Source: an uncultured delta proteobacterium
GTDB lineage: Bacteria; Desulfobacterota; Syntrophia; Syntrophales; Smithellaceae
Direction of reading: 5' to 3'
NCBI GenBank assembly: GCA_903907985.1
Contig: CAIVQG010000034.1
Location: 1-61,246 of the forward strand
Length of the DNA: 61,246 nt
Part shown: one piece after another, positions 7,141 through 16,240 of the stretch
Numbering within the stretch: position 1 is the first letter of the stretch
Layout of the letters: each line of letters begins with the position of its first letter
Position numbers and translations under genes: made by a program
The notes under the pieces: generated by a model
The model's database searches: none
Told to the model about the DNA's origin: nothing
Seen by the model: only the letters and a program-made list of their open reading frames with translations

Positions 7141-7968
7141 GTGAGCCTCGGTGAAATATTAAGTTTCGCATTTGTTCAGCGAGCCATACTGGCAGGAACA
7201 CTAATTGCGGCAGTTTGCTCCATTCTGGGAGTATTTCTTGTTTTACGCCGGATGTCCTTAATTGGCGACGGCCTCGCCCACATTACTTTTGGCAGCGTTG
7301 CCGTAGTTCTATTTATCGGCATCAGTCCCCTTTACATTACTCTGGCGGCTTTACCTCTGGTGATGATTTCATCGCTCGCCATTCTCAAACTGACTCGTTC
7401 CAAAAAAATCCAAGGGGATGCGGCAATCGGCATCGTTTCCTCGATAGGCATTGCCGTTGGTATCGTTTTGGCAAGTTTGTCCGGAGGATATAATGTTGAT
7501 CTCTTCAGCTATCTTTTCGGCAATATCCTGACTGTTAATCAGACCGAACTTCTTCTGTCTCTTATGATTTTTATAATTGTTATTTGTTGTGTGTTTTTTT
7601 TCTACCATGATCTTTTTGCCGTAACTTTTGACGAGGAACTGGCCCAAAGCATGGGGATTAAAACAAAAAGAATAAATGTCCTTCTGTTTATTTTAACGGC
7701 AGTAGCAGCTGTTTTAGCCATGAAAGTTACAGGCATAATGCTGGTTTCCGCCCTGTTGATCCTGCCGCCTTTGACTGCCCTTCAACTTTCCACCAGTTTT
7801 AGAATGACAATTATTGTTTCTGTAATCTTCGCCATTCTTTCCGTAATCTGCGGAATTATCGTTTCTTTTTTATTGAACTTACCGGCAGGAGGAACTATAG
7901 TAATCTGCAATGTAATCTTTCTGCTGATCATTTTCGGAATAAAACAAATAGCACCTGTACTGAGGTAA
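7141..7968 (+). CDS. znuB: Zinc/manganese ABC transporter permease
   Basis: The 275-residue membrane subunit of the ABC-3 family with about eight hydrophobic helices. Family blocks include LVLRRMSLIGDGLAHITFGSV near residue 32 and ILPPLTALQL near 212. The GTG start directly follows the znuC stop, with ACAGGAG ten bases upstream. It forms the membrane channel for the ATPase encoded before it. Confidence 0.9.
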   Translation: MSLGEILSFAFVQRAILAGTLIAAVCSILGVFLVLRRMSLIGDGLAHITFGSVAVVLFIGISPLYITLAALPLVMISSLAILKLTRSKKIQGDAAIGIVSSIGIAVGIVLASLSGGYNVDLFSYLFGNILTVNQTELLLSLMIFIIVICCVFFFYHDLFAVTFDEELAQSMGIKTKRINVLLFILTAVAAVLAMKVTGIMLVSALLILPPLTALQLSTSFRMTIIVSVIFAILSVICGIIVSFLLNLPAGGTIVICNVIFLLIIFGIKQIAPVLR

Positions 7969-7974
7969 AAAACA

Positions 7975-8880
7975 GTGGCTCAAATCAAATATTATTTTAG
8001 CCGACCCTTGATTCTTTTTTTACTGGCAGGCCTGACGGGTATAATCTTACCTCAAGGCGCAGATATCGGCACAACGCTGATCCTGCCGGCACTGACCATC
8101 ATTCTGACAATTACTTTATTGCGAATGCCGCGCGGTTTTTTCCGCAAACCCGGTCCGCTTCTGTCTCCGGCGATCTGGGGCAATATTATGAATTACATTA
8201 TTTTGGCCAACTTTATCATCTGGTCGAGCATTTTCCTTATCCGCGATGAAAACCTCTGGGTCGGCATGGTTTTAATTGCGGCCGTTCCTCCGGCCGTATC
8301 CATAATGCCTCTGGCTAAATTATTCCGATCCCAACTAAATACTTCCTTTGCTGGCCTGGCCGGAGCCTATGTTGGAGCAATTTTAATCGCACCACTAATT
8401 GGCATAGGATTTCTCAAGGATATCCCTTTGAATTATTCCGGTATCATTCTACTTGTTGTGGAATTAATAGTACTGCCTCTCGCCCTTTCGAGAATCGCCG
8501 TGGATAAAGACTGGGATAAAATATTTGAGCCTTACAAGGAAATAATTAATGACTGGTCTTTCTTCATCGTCTTCTATGCCCTGGCAGCGAACAGCCGTTA
8601 TCTGATCTTCCGCCGGCCCCTTGATTTAGTCTTCATAGCAGTAATTGCTCTTGCCAGCACTTTTTTACTAGGTTTAGTCATAGAGAAAATTTGTGTTTTT
8701 TATCGAATTCCTAAAGACAAAATAATATCTCTGCTTCTTCTGGGTACCTTGAAAAACAACGTATTGGCCGGTGGGATAGCTCTGGTTGTATTTAACAAAC
8801 AAGCCGCTTTCCCGGCAATAGTGTTTATTTTTGTAATGTTCATTTATGAGATCTGGCTGAAATACAAATTTAAAAAATAA
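7975..8880 (+). CDS. Bile acid:sodium symporter-type (BASS) transporter
   Basis: A 301-residue protein with about ten membrane helices, resembling BASS/arsenite-permease-like secondary transporters. Near residue 95 a loop reads MVLIAAVPPAVSIMPLAKLF, a proline-rich break typical of the fold, and near 250 LLLLGTLKNNVLAGGIAL resembles the second conserved repeat. It has a GAGGT ribosome site and GTG start six bases after znuB, so it is probably cotranscribed. The substrate (organic anion or similar) is unknown. Confidence 0.65.
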   Translation: MAQIKYYFSRPLILFLLAGLTGIILPQGADIGTTLILPALTIILTITLLRMPRGFFRKPGPLLSPAIWGNIMNYIILANFIIWSSIFLIRDENLWVGMVLIAAVPPAVSIMPLAKLFRSQLNTSFAGLAGAYVGAILIAPLIGIGFLKDIPLNYSGIILLVVELIVLPLALSRIAVDKDWDKIFEPYKEIINDWSFFIVFYALAANSRYLIFRRPLDLVFIAVIALASTFLLGLVIEKICVFYRIPKDKIISLLLLGTLKNNVLAGGIALVVFNKQAAFPAIVFIFVMFIYEIWLKYKFKK

Positions 8881-8908
8881 ACTAACAAAGAAAGGAGATT
8901 GAATAATT

Positions 8909-9496
8909 ATGGCTATCAGTTTACCGGTGTTACCATATGGCAAGGATGCTTTGTCACCTTTTATCAGCGCTAATACTCTGGAGTTTCATTACGGCAAGCA
9001 TCATAAAACTTACGTCGACAATTTAAACAAACTGCTGGAGGGGACAGATCTTATTAAACTGTCTCTCACGGAAATCATTAAGATCACTGCAAAAGATGCA
9101 GCTAAAACCGGCATTTTCAATAATACCGCCCAGGTCTGGAACCACTCTTTTTACTGGCAATGCCTGAAAGGGGGAGGAGGAAAACCTGCAGGTGCCATTG
9201 CCCAAAAGATAGATGCTACCTGGGGAAGCTATGAAAAATTCGCTGACGATTTGAAAAACGCGGGCCTTACCCAATTTGGCAGCGGCTGGGTTTGGCTGGT
9301 ACAAGAGGGAAAGGATTTAAAAATAACAAAAACAGCCAATGCCGATACACCGCTGGCGCATGAGCAAAAGCCGCTATTGACAATTGATGTCTGGGAACAT
9401 GCCTATTATCTGGATTATCAAAACAGACGGGCGGATTACCTGACCGCTGTAATTCAAAATTTGATTAATTGGGATTTCGTTAACGCAAACTTATAA
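8909..9496 (+). CDS. sodB: Iron/manganese superoxide dismutase
   Basis: Converts superoxide to oxygen and peroxide in the cytoplasm. The 195 residues contain all four metal ligands by pattern: His27 in FHYGKHHKTYV, His79 in VWNHSFYW, and the Asp and His of DVWEHAYYLDYQNRR. The tetramer/dimer blocks match the family. The iron versus manganese choice cannot be fixed by eye. AAAGGAG precedes the ATG and a clear terminator follows. Its place after a metal importer fits metal and oxidative-stress homeostasis. Confidence 0.93.
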   Translation: MAISLPVLPYGKDALSPFISANTLEFHYGKHHKTYVDNLNKLLEGTDLIKLSLTEIIKITAKDAAKTGIFNNTAQVWNHSFYWQCLKGGGGKPAGAIAQKIDATWGSYEKFADDLKNAGLTQFGSGWVWLVQEGKDLKITKTANADTPLAHEQKPLLTIDVWEHAYYLDYQNRRADYLTAVIQNLINWDFVNANL

Positions 9497-9519
9497 ACAG
9501 ATTAATTAGATTAAATTGG

Positions 9520-9551
9520 AAAGGGGGCCTTAATAAAAAAGCCCCCTTTTT
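9520..9551 (+). terminator. Rho-independent terminator of sodB (possibly bidirectional)
   Basis: AAAGGGGGC pairs with GCCCCCTTT around a 12-base loop and is followed by T residues. It lies between convergent sodB and the HU-type gene and could serve both. Confidence 0.85.
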
Positions 9552-9571
9552 ATATTGCAGATAATCCGGCG

Positions 9572-9853
9572 TTAACTTTTTTTATCTACTCTGTCTTTTA
9601 ATTCTTTCCCCACCTTAAAAAAAGGCAACTTTTTGGGATCTACCTTAATTTTAGTGCCTGTTTTGGGGTTTCTTCCGGTGTAGGCATCATAATTCTTTAC
9701 CACAAAGCTGCCGAAACCTCTTATTTCGATACGGCCACCTTTTTTTAATTCATCAATGAACCCTTTAAAAACAAGATTAACTACATCAATGGCCTTTTTT
9801 TCCGTTAAGTTCAGCTTTTGGCTTAAAGCCTCAATAAGACCCGATTTGTTCAT
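9572..9853 (-). CDS. HU/IHF-family DNA-binding protein
   Basis: A 93-residue histone-like protein. The family signature GFGSFVVKNYDAYTGRNPKTG sits at about residues 45-66, and the beta-arm end reads PFFKVGKELKDRV. Sequence details (IEIRGFGSF, KIKVDPKK) lean towards the IHF beta/himD side rather than HU. GGAGGTTGT precedes the ATG. Single gene followed by the terminator shared with sodB. Confidence 0.9.
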   Translation of the reverse strand: MNKSGLIEALSQKLNLTEKKAIDVVNLVFKGFIDELKKGGRIEIRGFGSFVVKNYDAYTGRNPKTGTKIKVDPKKLPFFKVGKELKDRVDKKS

Positions 9854-9961
9854 ACAACCTCCTTCAGACTATTCACACCTTTTAATCACCAGATTAATAA
9901 AACAGGTTTATTTCAGATGGGCGTAACTATTATTTATTTTATAACGATTGTCAAGAAAATT

Positions 9962-10693
9962 TTACCTTTTCTCAATTACGACATTATTTAGTAATTGACC
10001 AATCTCTTTTTTGGTCAAATAGCGCCAGGAACCTTCTTTGAGATTTTCCAAAGAGACGGCACCTATTGATTCACGTACCAAGCGGGCAACGCGATGGCCA
10101 GCCGCTTCAAATCCCCTGCGGATTATTCTGTTTTTTCCTTCCCGCAGAGTAAGTTTCAGCCAGCAGCTTTTATCATTGAATTTTTCTATTTGTATATTTT
10201 CCGGTTTAAAGATTCCATCTTCCAGTTTGACACCTTTGCTCAATTGCTTCATTTCATCTTTGCTCAGGCGCCCTTGAATTTTGACACGGTAAACTTTGGG
10301 CAATTGGAAACGGGGATGCTGCATTTTCTGGGCAAAATCCCCATCGTTCGTCAAAAGCAATAGCCCTTCGGAATCATAATCCAGCCTTCCTACGGGATAA
10401 ACTCTTTCCGGGACATCACCGATCAAATCGACCACAGTTGGCCGATGCTCCGGATCAGACATTGTCGTAACATACCCGGCGGGCTTATGTAAAACAATAT
10501 AAATCATTGTTTTATCAACCGATATTGTTTTACCGTCAACCCGGATAATATCAATGGCTGCATCAGCCTTTGCTCCCAGTTCGCGGACGACAACATCATT
10601 GACGCTAACGCGACCGGCAATAATCAACTTCTCCGCATGGCGCCGCGAGTCAACACCGGCTGCCGAAATAATTTTTTGCAAACGTTCTTTCAT
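9962..10693 (-). CDS. rluB: 23S rRNA pseudouridine synthase RluB-type
   Basis: Isomerises a uridine in 23S rRNA (position 2605 in E. coli for RluB). The 243 residues have an N-terminal S4 RNA-binding domain (LQKIISAAGVDSRRHAEKLI), then the RsuA-family catalytic block VGRLDYDSEGLLLLTNDGDF with the active-site Asp, and the GKNRIIRRGFEAAGHRVARLVR block. It overlaps scpB by four bases (ATGA). The order scpA-scpB-rluB is common in Firmicutes and Deltaproteobacteria. Confidence 0.9.
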   Translation of the reverse strand: MKERLQKIISAAGVDSRRHAEKLIIAGRVSVNDVVVRELGAKADAAIDIIRVDGKTISVDKTMIYIVLHKPAGYVTTMSDPEHRPTVVDLIGDVPERVYPVGRLDYDSEGLLLLTNDGDFAQKMQHPRFQLPKVYRVKIQGRLSKDEMKQLSKGVKLEDGIFKPENIQIEKFNDKSCWLKLTLREGKNRIIRRGFEAAGHRVARLVRESIGAVSLENLKEGSWRYLTKKEIGQLLNNVVIEKR

Positions 10694-11268
10694 GTATTAG
10701 AGCAATCCTCGATAAGTTCCGGTTCCGTTACTAATTCCGGTTCCTTTTGTTCGCTTATTTCCTTCAATTCCCGCAGTGTAGGTAATTCAGAGAGATCTTT
10801 CAGATTGAAAACTTCCAGAAATTTTTTTGTTGTACCGTAAATAATCGGTTTTCCCGGCACATCTTTACGCCCGACTATGCGAACAAGTTTTTTATCTAAA
10901 AGACCCCGCAGCGGGGCACTGACATCCACCCCGCGAATATCTTCGATTTCCGCTTTAACAATGGGCTGCCGGTAAGCAACAATTGCCAGCGTCTCCAGTG
11001 CCGCCGGTGATAAAGAAGCTGATTTCGTTCCTTTCAATTTCTTTACCCAAGGGCTCAGTTCCGAACGGGTGCGAAATTGAAACCCTCCGGCAACTTCCGC
11101 AAGACAAATGCCACTCTGGCGCTCATTATATTCAACAATTAACTGTTCGATGGCTTTTTTAACTTCCGCTTTTTCCACATTTTCCAGAATTACACAGATT
11201 TTTTCCAAAGCCAACGGCGCTTCGGAAGCTAAAATCAGGGCTTCAATTACTGCTTTGAAATTTTCCAT
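10690..11268 (-). CDS. scpB: Segregation and condensation protein B
   Basis: A winged-helix partner of ScpA and SMC in chromosome condensation. The 192 residues show the family blocks LSPAALETLAIVAYRQPIVKAEIEDIRGVD near 90-120 and LVRIVGRKDVPGKPIIYGTT near 130-150. It directly follows scpA without a gap and overlaps rluB by four bases, so translation is coupled. Confidence 0.92.
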   Translation of the reverse strand: MENFKAVIEALILASEAPLALEKICVILENVEKAEVKKAIEQLIVEYNERQSGICLAEVAGGFQFRTRSELSPWVKKLKGTKSASLSPAALETLAIVAYRQPIVKAEIEDIRGVDVSAPLRGLLDKKLVRIVGRKDVPGKPIIYGTTKKFLEVFNLKDLSELPTLRELKEISEQKEPELVTEPELIEDCSNT

Positions 11269-12012
11269 TTAAGACTCCACAGCCGGAAATATCCGGATTA
11301 CTCCAAAAGCTGATGTTTGATAAGCTTTAACCATCTTCATCTTAATCAATTCCAGTACAGCCAGGAAAGTATAAATAATGCGCCGGCGATCGATTCGTTC
11401 TCCTAACAACTCTTCAAAGGTAAGATTTTTTTCGCGGGTCAACCGCTCCATGACGTCGTTGATTATATCAGTTAGCGACATCTTTTCCAGATCAATTTCT
11501 AAAAGCTCTTTTTTATCGATGCGGGAAACCAGACGATGAAAGGCTTCAATTAGTTCAAAGACATTAACTTCAATCAGTTCATCCTCATCCTCAGTTGACT
11601 TCTCCACTTTATCATCTATCGGTGCCGAGCGCGCAAATACATCTCGCTCCAAAAGCGGCCGTGCTTCCAGAGCAGTTGCCGCTTCCTTGAAAGTCTGGTA
11701 TTCTAAAAGTTGGCGAACCAGTTCGGCACGCGGATCTTCATCGTTCTCCTCGGCGGATGGTTCATCCGGAACAGGTAAAAGCATCTTCGATTTGATAAGA
11801 ATAAGAGTGGAAGCCATGACCAGGTATTCCCCGGCCAGATCAAGATTAAGCGACTTGATTATTTTGAGATATTGAAGATACTGCTCGGTAATCAAAGCTA
11901 CAGGAATATTATAAATATCAATTTCATTTTTCTTAATCAGATACAGAAGCAGGTCGAGCGGACCCTCAAAAATATCCAATTTAATAGCATAGTCTGTTGT
12001 TTCGTCGGCCAA
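11269..12012 (-). CDS. scpA: Segregation and condensation protein A
   Basis: The kleisin subunit of the SMC-ScpAB complex. The 247 residues start with the block AIKLDIFEGPLDLLLYLIKKNEIDIYNIPVA and end in the winged-helix part (RRIIYTFLAVLELIKMK). The start is TTG, 27 bases after trpS. The acidic stretch in the middle is normal for the family. Confidence 0.92.
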   Translation of the reverse strand: MADETTDYAIKLDIFEGPLDLLLYLIKKNEIDIYNIPVALITEQYLQYLKIIKSLNLDLAGEYLVMASTLILIKSKMLLPVPDEPSAEENDEDPRAELVRQLLEYQTFKEAATALEARPLLERDVFARSAPIDDKVEKSTEDEDELIEVNVFELIEAFHRLVSRIDKKELLEIDLEKMSLTDIINDVMERLTREKNLTFEELLGERIDRRRIIYTFLAVLELIKMKMVKAYQTSAFGVIRIFPAVES

Positions 12013-12039
12013 GATAAAATATTCCCTGTTTTTTTTATT

Positions 12040-13029
12040 TTAGATTTTGACTGCCGAGCGGACTTCTTCCATCGTCCGGCAGGCAATCTCCGCTGCTTTC
12101 TTGTTGCCTGCGGCGATGATCGAGTTAATTTCATCCATGTGATTAACATAATAATCCATGCGTTCATGAACCGGCGCCAATGCATCGCTGATACGCTGGG
12201 CCAGCATTTTTTTACAATCCGTACAACCGATTGAAGCTTTACGGCAACCGGCATCTATTTCTTTTACCGTCTGAGGTGTAGAATATAAGCCATGAAAAGT
12301 AAATACATTGCATATTTCCGGATTTCCCGGATCGCTTTTTCTCATTCGTTGCGGATCAGTGAACATGGATGATATCTTTTCTAACAAAACCTTGCCGCGA
12401 TCACTGATATAAATTGAATTATCATAGGACTTGCTCATCTTTCTTCCATCAATGCCGAGTAACTTAGGCACACTGGTTAAAAGTGGCTCCGGTATCGGAA
12501 ATATTTCCGTATAAAGAAAATTAAAACGGCGCGCTATCTCCCGGGTAAGTTCCACATGAGGCAACTGGTCAACTCCCACGGGAACACCGTAAGCCTTGTA
12601 CATGATAATATCGGCGGCCTGCAGCACCGGGTAACCCAAAAAACCAAAAGTTGATAAATCCTTGTTGGCCAGTTCCGTTTTCATTTCCTTGTAGGTAGGA
12701 TTACGTTCCAGCCAGGCCAGAGGAGTAATCATGGACAGCAAAAGGAAGAGCTCCGCATGTTCCTTAATGGCAGACTGTACAAAGAGAGTGCTTTTTTGCG
12801 GATCAAGGCCGACAGCCAGCCAGTCAATAACCATGCTGATTGTATTATCTTTGATCCCTTCCGTGGTGCTGTATTCACTGGTAAACGCATGCCAATCGGC
12901 AACGAAATAACAACAATCATATTTCCCGCTGTTTTGCAGCTCTACCCAGTTTCCTAAAGCCCCGTGTAAATTGCCCAAATGCAGTTTTCCGGTAGGACGC
13001 ATTCCGCTGAGAATTCTTTTTAGTGCCAA
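12040..13029 (-). CDS. trpS: Tryptophanyl-tRNA synthetase
   Basis: Charges tRNA-Trp. The 329-residue class I enzyme has the HIGH-like motif PTGKLHLGNLHG at residues 12-23 and the KMSKS loop GRKMSKSYDN near 190. The start is TTG with AAGGAG nine bases upstream. It is the first gene of the run trpS-scpA-scpB-rluB, a neighbourhood often seen in this phylum. Confidence 0.95.
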   Translation of the reverse strand: MALKRILSGMRPTGKLHLGNLHGALGNWVELQNSGKYDCCYFVADWHAFTSEYSTTEGIKDNTISMVIDWLAVGLDPQKSTLFVQSAIKEHAELFLLLSMITPLAWLERNPTYKEMKTELANKDLSTFGFLGYPVLQAADIIMYKAYGVPVGVDQLPHVELTREIARRFNFLYTEIFPIPEPLLTSVPKLLGIDGRKMSKSYDNSIYISDRGKVLLEKISSMFTDPQRMRKSDPGNPEICNVFTFHGLYSTPQTVKEIDAGCRKASIGCTDCKKMLAQRISDALAPVHERMDYYVNHMDEINSIIAAGNKKAAEIACRTMEEVRSAVKI

Positions 13030-13072
13030 AACAAAAACTCCTTACAGTTATTCGCTAAGACAATGCAAATGC

Positions 13073-13116
13073 ACTAAGGCCTCCGATTGTTTATTCAATA
13101 ATGCGGAGGCCTTAGT
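13073..13116 (-). terminator. Long perfect hairpin after the HU gene
   Basis: ACTAAGGCCTCC and GGAGGCCTTAGT form a perfect 12-base stem, with ATTG/CAAT pairing inside the loop. It lies just downstream of the minus-strand HU gene and upstream of trpS. No strong U-run follows, so it may act as a transcript stabiliser as well as a terminator. Confidence 0.65.
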
Positions 13117-13139
13117 TGGATGATGACTTAATTAATGTA

Positions 13140-13412
13140 CTATTTTACTTTGTCGGACAGAGCCTTGCCAGCCTTAAATTTTACTACTTTTTTTGCGGGA
13201 ATCTTAATTGCTTTACCAGTCTGAGGATTCCGGCCTTCTCTTGCCTTCCTTTTCACAACAGAGAAGGTACCAAATCCCACGAGGCCGAGCTTTCCACTCT
13301 TTTTGAGCTCCTTGGTAACTGCCGTAACATAGGCATCCAATGCCAATGCACCTGCTGCTTTGGTGATACCTGCTTCATTTGCCATAAACCCGATCAATTC
13401 TGCTTTCGTCAT
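13140..13412 (-). CDS. HU-family DNA-binding protein
   Basis: A 90-residue histone-like protein that bends and compacts DNA. The start MTKAELIGFMANEAG is chosen because AGGGGGAT lies seven bases upstream and because the frame before it (27 residues) has no family likeness. The signature GFGTFSVVKRKAREGRNPQTG is at about 45-65. It differs clearly from the IHF-like protein at 9572-9853, so the two are not recent copies. Confidence 0.92.
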   Translation of the reverse strand: MTKAELIGFMANEAGITKAAGALALDAYVTAVTKELKKSGKLGLVGFGTFSVVKRKAREGRNPQTGKAIKIPAKKVVKFKAGKALSDKVK

Positions 13413-13683
13413 TCTCTGAAATCCCCCTTTCATAAAATTAAGCTTGAATTTTATAATTAACCGCTTTCTGCGGCTAACACCCAAATCAGGCATAAAATAT
13501 TTTATCCGCCTCTTTCACAACCAACATCTATACCAGATTATATTAGCTTAACTTGGCTCAATCCCGCTTGGTTGCTGGTCTGGAAAGGTACTTTTTGCTT
13601 AAAACAGGCGCTACGCCTAACACAAAAAAAAACAACAATCAAGAAAAAAAGCTTTTTTGCTAAACAATTTTATCTTTAACCAT

Positions 13684-14787
13684 TTATCCCATTCCACAGA
13701 GCAGAATCAGGCACAAACTGGCGATAGACAGCACTAAAGAAGCGCACAGGCCTAAAGTGAAGGGTTTCAGGCCAATTTTTAGTACGACCTGATGCTGCGT
13801 GCCCAGGCCGACAGCCGCAAGGGCAGTGAGAATGGCAAATTTTGCTATCTCGTCAAAAGCCTTAAGGATTGACGACGCCACCTGCAATGTTCCGGGGTGA
13901 TTGATGTCCTGCGGCAGCATGCCGGCACTGATGCCGACGGTGCGGATGAGTGACATGGAGAGGAAGCCGATCACGAACCAGGGGATCAGGATTCCCTCGC
14001 GTGGAACGGTTGACAGCCATTCCTCCCCTGAGGTCTTCTTACGGTTCAGGAGCAGACCGACTAAGATGATTAGGGGCGCCATGATGGTATTGCGCATCAG
14101 CTTCACAATTGTAGCAACATTCAGTGCCGCCTGGCTATGTGCAGCGCCCACAGCCACGACCTGCGATGTGTCGTTTACAGCGGTGCCGGCCCACAGCCCA
14201 AACGCGATGTCACTCAGTCCCAGAGCGTGCCCGATTATCGGATAGATGATAACCGCAATCAGACCGAAAAGCGTGATAACCGCGACGGCAAAGCTGACCT
14301 CCTCCTCTTTTGCCCCGATGGCGGGCGCAGTGGCCACGATGGCGGTATTGCCACAGATCGCGGTACCGACTCCGATTAGCGCCGTCAGGCGGGGCGGAAT
14401 TTTGAACAGACGACCGATGATAAAGGCGGTAGACAGCGCGACGGCAATACAGGTGAAAACGAGCAGTATTGCCGCACCACCGGTGACCGCTACATCCTGC
14501 AGGCTCAGGCGTAAGCCGAGCAGAATAATTCCCAAACGCAGTACCCGTTCCAGAGCGAATTTGATTCCCACTTCAAAGCTCGTGGAAACACCGAGAGTAT
14601 TGCGGATAAAAAGTCCCAGCAGAACCGCTAGTAAAACATCACTAATCGCTTTACTAAGCAACGGCCCCGGGATTAGCTTATGCAGTAGCCGGGAGACAAC
14701 GGCAACACCGATTGCCAGAAACAGGCCTTTCATTAGCGGACTCGATTGCCTAATGATCTTTTTCCATTTGGTGATAAACAAACTCAT
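13684..14787 (-). CDS. YeiH-family putative sulfite/sulfate exporter
   Basis: A 367-residue protein of the UPF0324/YeiH family with about ten membrane helices. Family blocks are LGLRLSLQDV near 95, GVGTAICGNTAIVATAPAIGAKEEEV near 140-165 and GTAVNDTSQVVAVG near 200. Members of this family occur beside sulfonate-degradation genes and are thought to export sulfate or sulfite. Here it is divergent from a YeiE-type LysR gene, the same pairing as yeiE-yeiH in E. coli, and next to dsrAB. Its promoter region is a copy of the dsrA promoter region. Export of sulfite is therefore a good but untested inference. Confidence 0.85.
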   Translation of the reverse strand: MSLFITKWKKIIRQSSPLMKGLFLAIGVAVVSRLLHKLIPGPLLSKAISDVLLAVLLGLFIRNTLGVSTSFEVGIKFALERVLRLGIILLGLRLSLQDVAVTGGAAILLVFTCIAVALSTAFIIGRLFKIPPRLTALIGVGTAICGNTAIVATAPAIGAKEEEVSFAVAVITLFGLIAVIIYPIIGHALGLSDIAFGLWAGTAVNDTSQVVAVGAAHSQAALNVATIVKLMRNTIMAPLIILVGLLLNRKKTSGEEWLSTVPREGILIPWFVIGFLSMSLIRTVGISAGMLPQDINHPGTLQVASSILKAFDEIAKFAILTALAAVGLGTQHQVVLKIGLKPFTLGLCASLVLSIASLCLILLCGMG

Positions 14788-14865
14788 TTTTCTTTCTCCC
14801 GTGAATATAAAAAGTGCAATTTATGCCGCTACACCACAAATGAACTGATGGGCTGACTTTTTTTA

Positions 14866-14929
14866 CTTGCTCTATATAGCCTTTTAATGATAAATAATAA
14901 TTAGTAATATTTGCAATAATCATCAGTAT
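14866..14929 (-). promoter_or_regulatory. yeiH promoter/operator, paralogue of the dsrA promoter region
   Basis: Reading the minus strand from 14929, 48 of 60 bases match the plus strand from 15966 without a gap (hand count). The first ten bases, ATACTGATGA, are identical, and TTATTTAT.ATTAAAAGG is shared further on. A -10-like CTATATAG follows. ATACTGATGATTATT is a likely LysR-binding site and also lies about 20 bases before the lysR start, so autoregulation is possible. Confidence 0.65.
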
Positions 14930-14948
14930 GTTTTATGGAAGTCTGGAT

Positions 14949-15833
14949 ATGACAATTACCCTGAGACAGTTAGAGATTTTCGAAAAGGTTGCCAGTGGCA
15001 GGCATGTTACACAGGCCAGCGAGCAGTTGTTTATCACCCAATCGGCGGTCAGTATGGCTATTGCCGAATTGGAAAAATTTGTCGGCGCGCCACTTTTTGA
15101 ACGCCGCGGCAGACGCTTGTTGCTCAATGACCGGGGCCGCTTGATTGTACCCAAGGTACAGGATGTACTGCGCCAAGTTTCAACTATAGAACAGATGCTG
15201 AGCGAATCTATCGGTGAACCGATCGGCATATTGAGAGTGGGAGCCAGCACAACGGTCGGCAACTACCTTCTTCCGGCGATCGTAGGAGAATTTTCCCGGC
15301 AATATCCACGGGCCAAAGTTTTGCTGCAGGTCGGCAATACCGGTCAAATCGAGCATGAAGTCGAAACAGGAGCTCTGGACTTGGGAATCATCGAAGGACC
15401 TCCCCACGCCGGTTCGCTGCACTCGACACTATGGCGCAGTGATGAACTTGTGGTGATAGTCGAAAAAGGCCACCCGTGGGCGCTGCAAAAAAAAGTATCC
15501 AACTCCATGCTGGAACAAGCGCCCTGGATTATGCGGGAAAAAGGATCAGGAACCAGAGAGGTATTTGAATCCGCAATGAAGAAGAAAGGTATCACTTGCA
15601 CAATCTCCATGGAACTTGGACACACCGAGGCAATAAAAAAGGCTGTTGAAGCGGGCTTGGGGATAAGTTGTCTTTCCAGGATGGCCGTGGCCCGAGAGCT
15701 TGCCCACGCCTGGCTTATGGAAGTAAATAGCAATCTTGATCTGCGTAGAAATCTGATTGTACTAACCAGAGATAGCGGATATCGCACGGCGCTTTTAAGC
15801 GCATTTCTGTCCCTTCTGGACGCGAACAAATAG
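14949..15833 (+). CDS. YeiE-type LysR-family regulator
   Basis: A 294-residue LysR regulator with the N-terminal helix-turn-helix TLRQLEIFEKVASGRHVTQA and the continuing block SQSAVS-like TQSAVSMAIAELEKF. The effector domain contains ASTTVGNYLLPAIV near 90 and GLGISCLSRMAV near 245, as in E. coli YeiE. YeiE has been linked to sulfite sensing in enterobacteria. The start at 14949 is preferred because GGAAG lies seven bases upstream; a start at 14928 is possible. It sits between yeiH and dsrA, each behind related promoter sequences. Confidence 0.88.
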   Translation: MTITLRQLEIFEKVASGRHVTQASEQLFITQSAVSMAIAELEKFVGAPLFERRGRRLLLNDRGRLIVPKVQDVLRQVSTIEQMLSESIGEPIGILRVGASTTVGNYLLPAIVGEFSRQYPRAKVLLQVGNTGQIEHEVETGALDLGIIEGPPHAGSLHSTLWRSDELVVIVEKGHPWALQKKVSNSMLEQAPWIMREKGSGTREVFESAMKKKGITCTISMELGHTEAIKKAVEAGLGISCLSRMAVARELAHAWLMEVNSNLDLRRNLIVLTRDSGYRTALLSAFLSLLDANK

Positions 15834-15965
15834 TGTAGCTTGCACAGGAGCTTCATTTATCACCATTACAGTTTACTGCCTTTCGTAAATGTCGGGCACT
15901 GGCAACCTTTATGCAAAATATCCGCCTGTCTCAAGGTAATCGCCTTATCTAGTCTTTCATAAATA

Positions 15966-16024
15966 ATACTGATGAATATTATCAAAATTATAAATTGTTA
16001 TTTATTATTAAAAGGATTTATAAA
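15966..16024 (+). promoter_or_regulatory. dsrA promoter/operator
   Basis: ATACTGATGAATATT lies about 58 bases before the inferred start, where LysR proteins usually bind their recognition site. TTGTTA and TATAAA are 18 bases apart. The whole block is a direct counterpart of the yeiH promoter, and a diverged version occurs at 28612-28645 before ackA. Confidence 0.6.
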
Positions 16025-16034
16025 GCAAAACATA

Positions 16035-16084
16035 AAGTCCAGCAAGGCAGGTCAGAGCCAGTATTTTATTCGGACTTCCTGACC
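16035..16084 (+). promoter_or_regulatory. Possible RNA pseudoknot or switch in the dsrA leader
   Basis: AAGTCC (16035-16040) can pair with GGACTT (16072-16077), and GGTCAG (16050-16055) with CTGACC (16079-16084). The order A-B-A'-B' makes either an H-type pseudoknot or two mutually exclusive hairpins. Six-base stems can arise by chance, so confidence is low. Confidence 0.35.
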
Positions 16085-16240
16085 ATGCAAAGGGCATTTT
16101 AAAAATGGAGTTATCCTGGAGGCATCTATAACATCCGGCAGCTGTTTGTAATGTAGCTTTTCGTAACATTAAATGAATATGTGATGATCCGATAGAGTAT
16201 TTAATCGCAGCAGTTTCGAAATATTGAACCAAGTTTTTAC

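Noticed and set aside
13073-13116. Hairpin before trpS as a tryptophan leader or T-box
   Set aside because: It is downstream of the HU gene, lacks T-box features and Trp codons, and is simplest as a transcript end.
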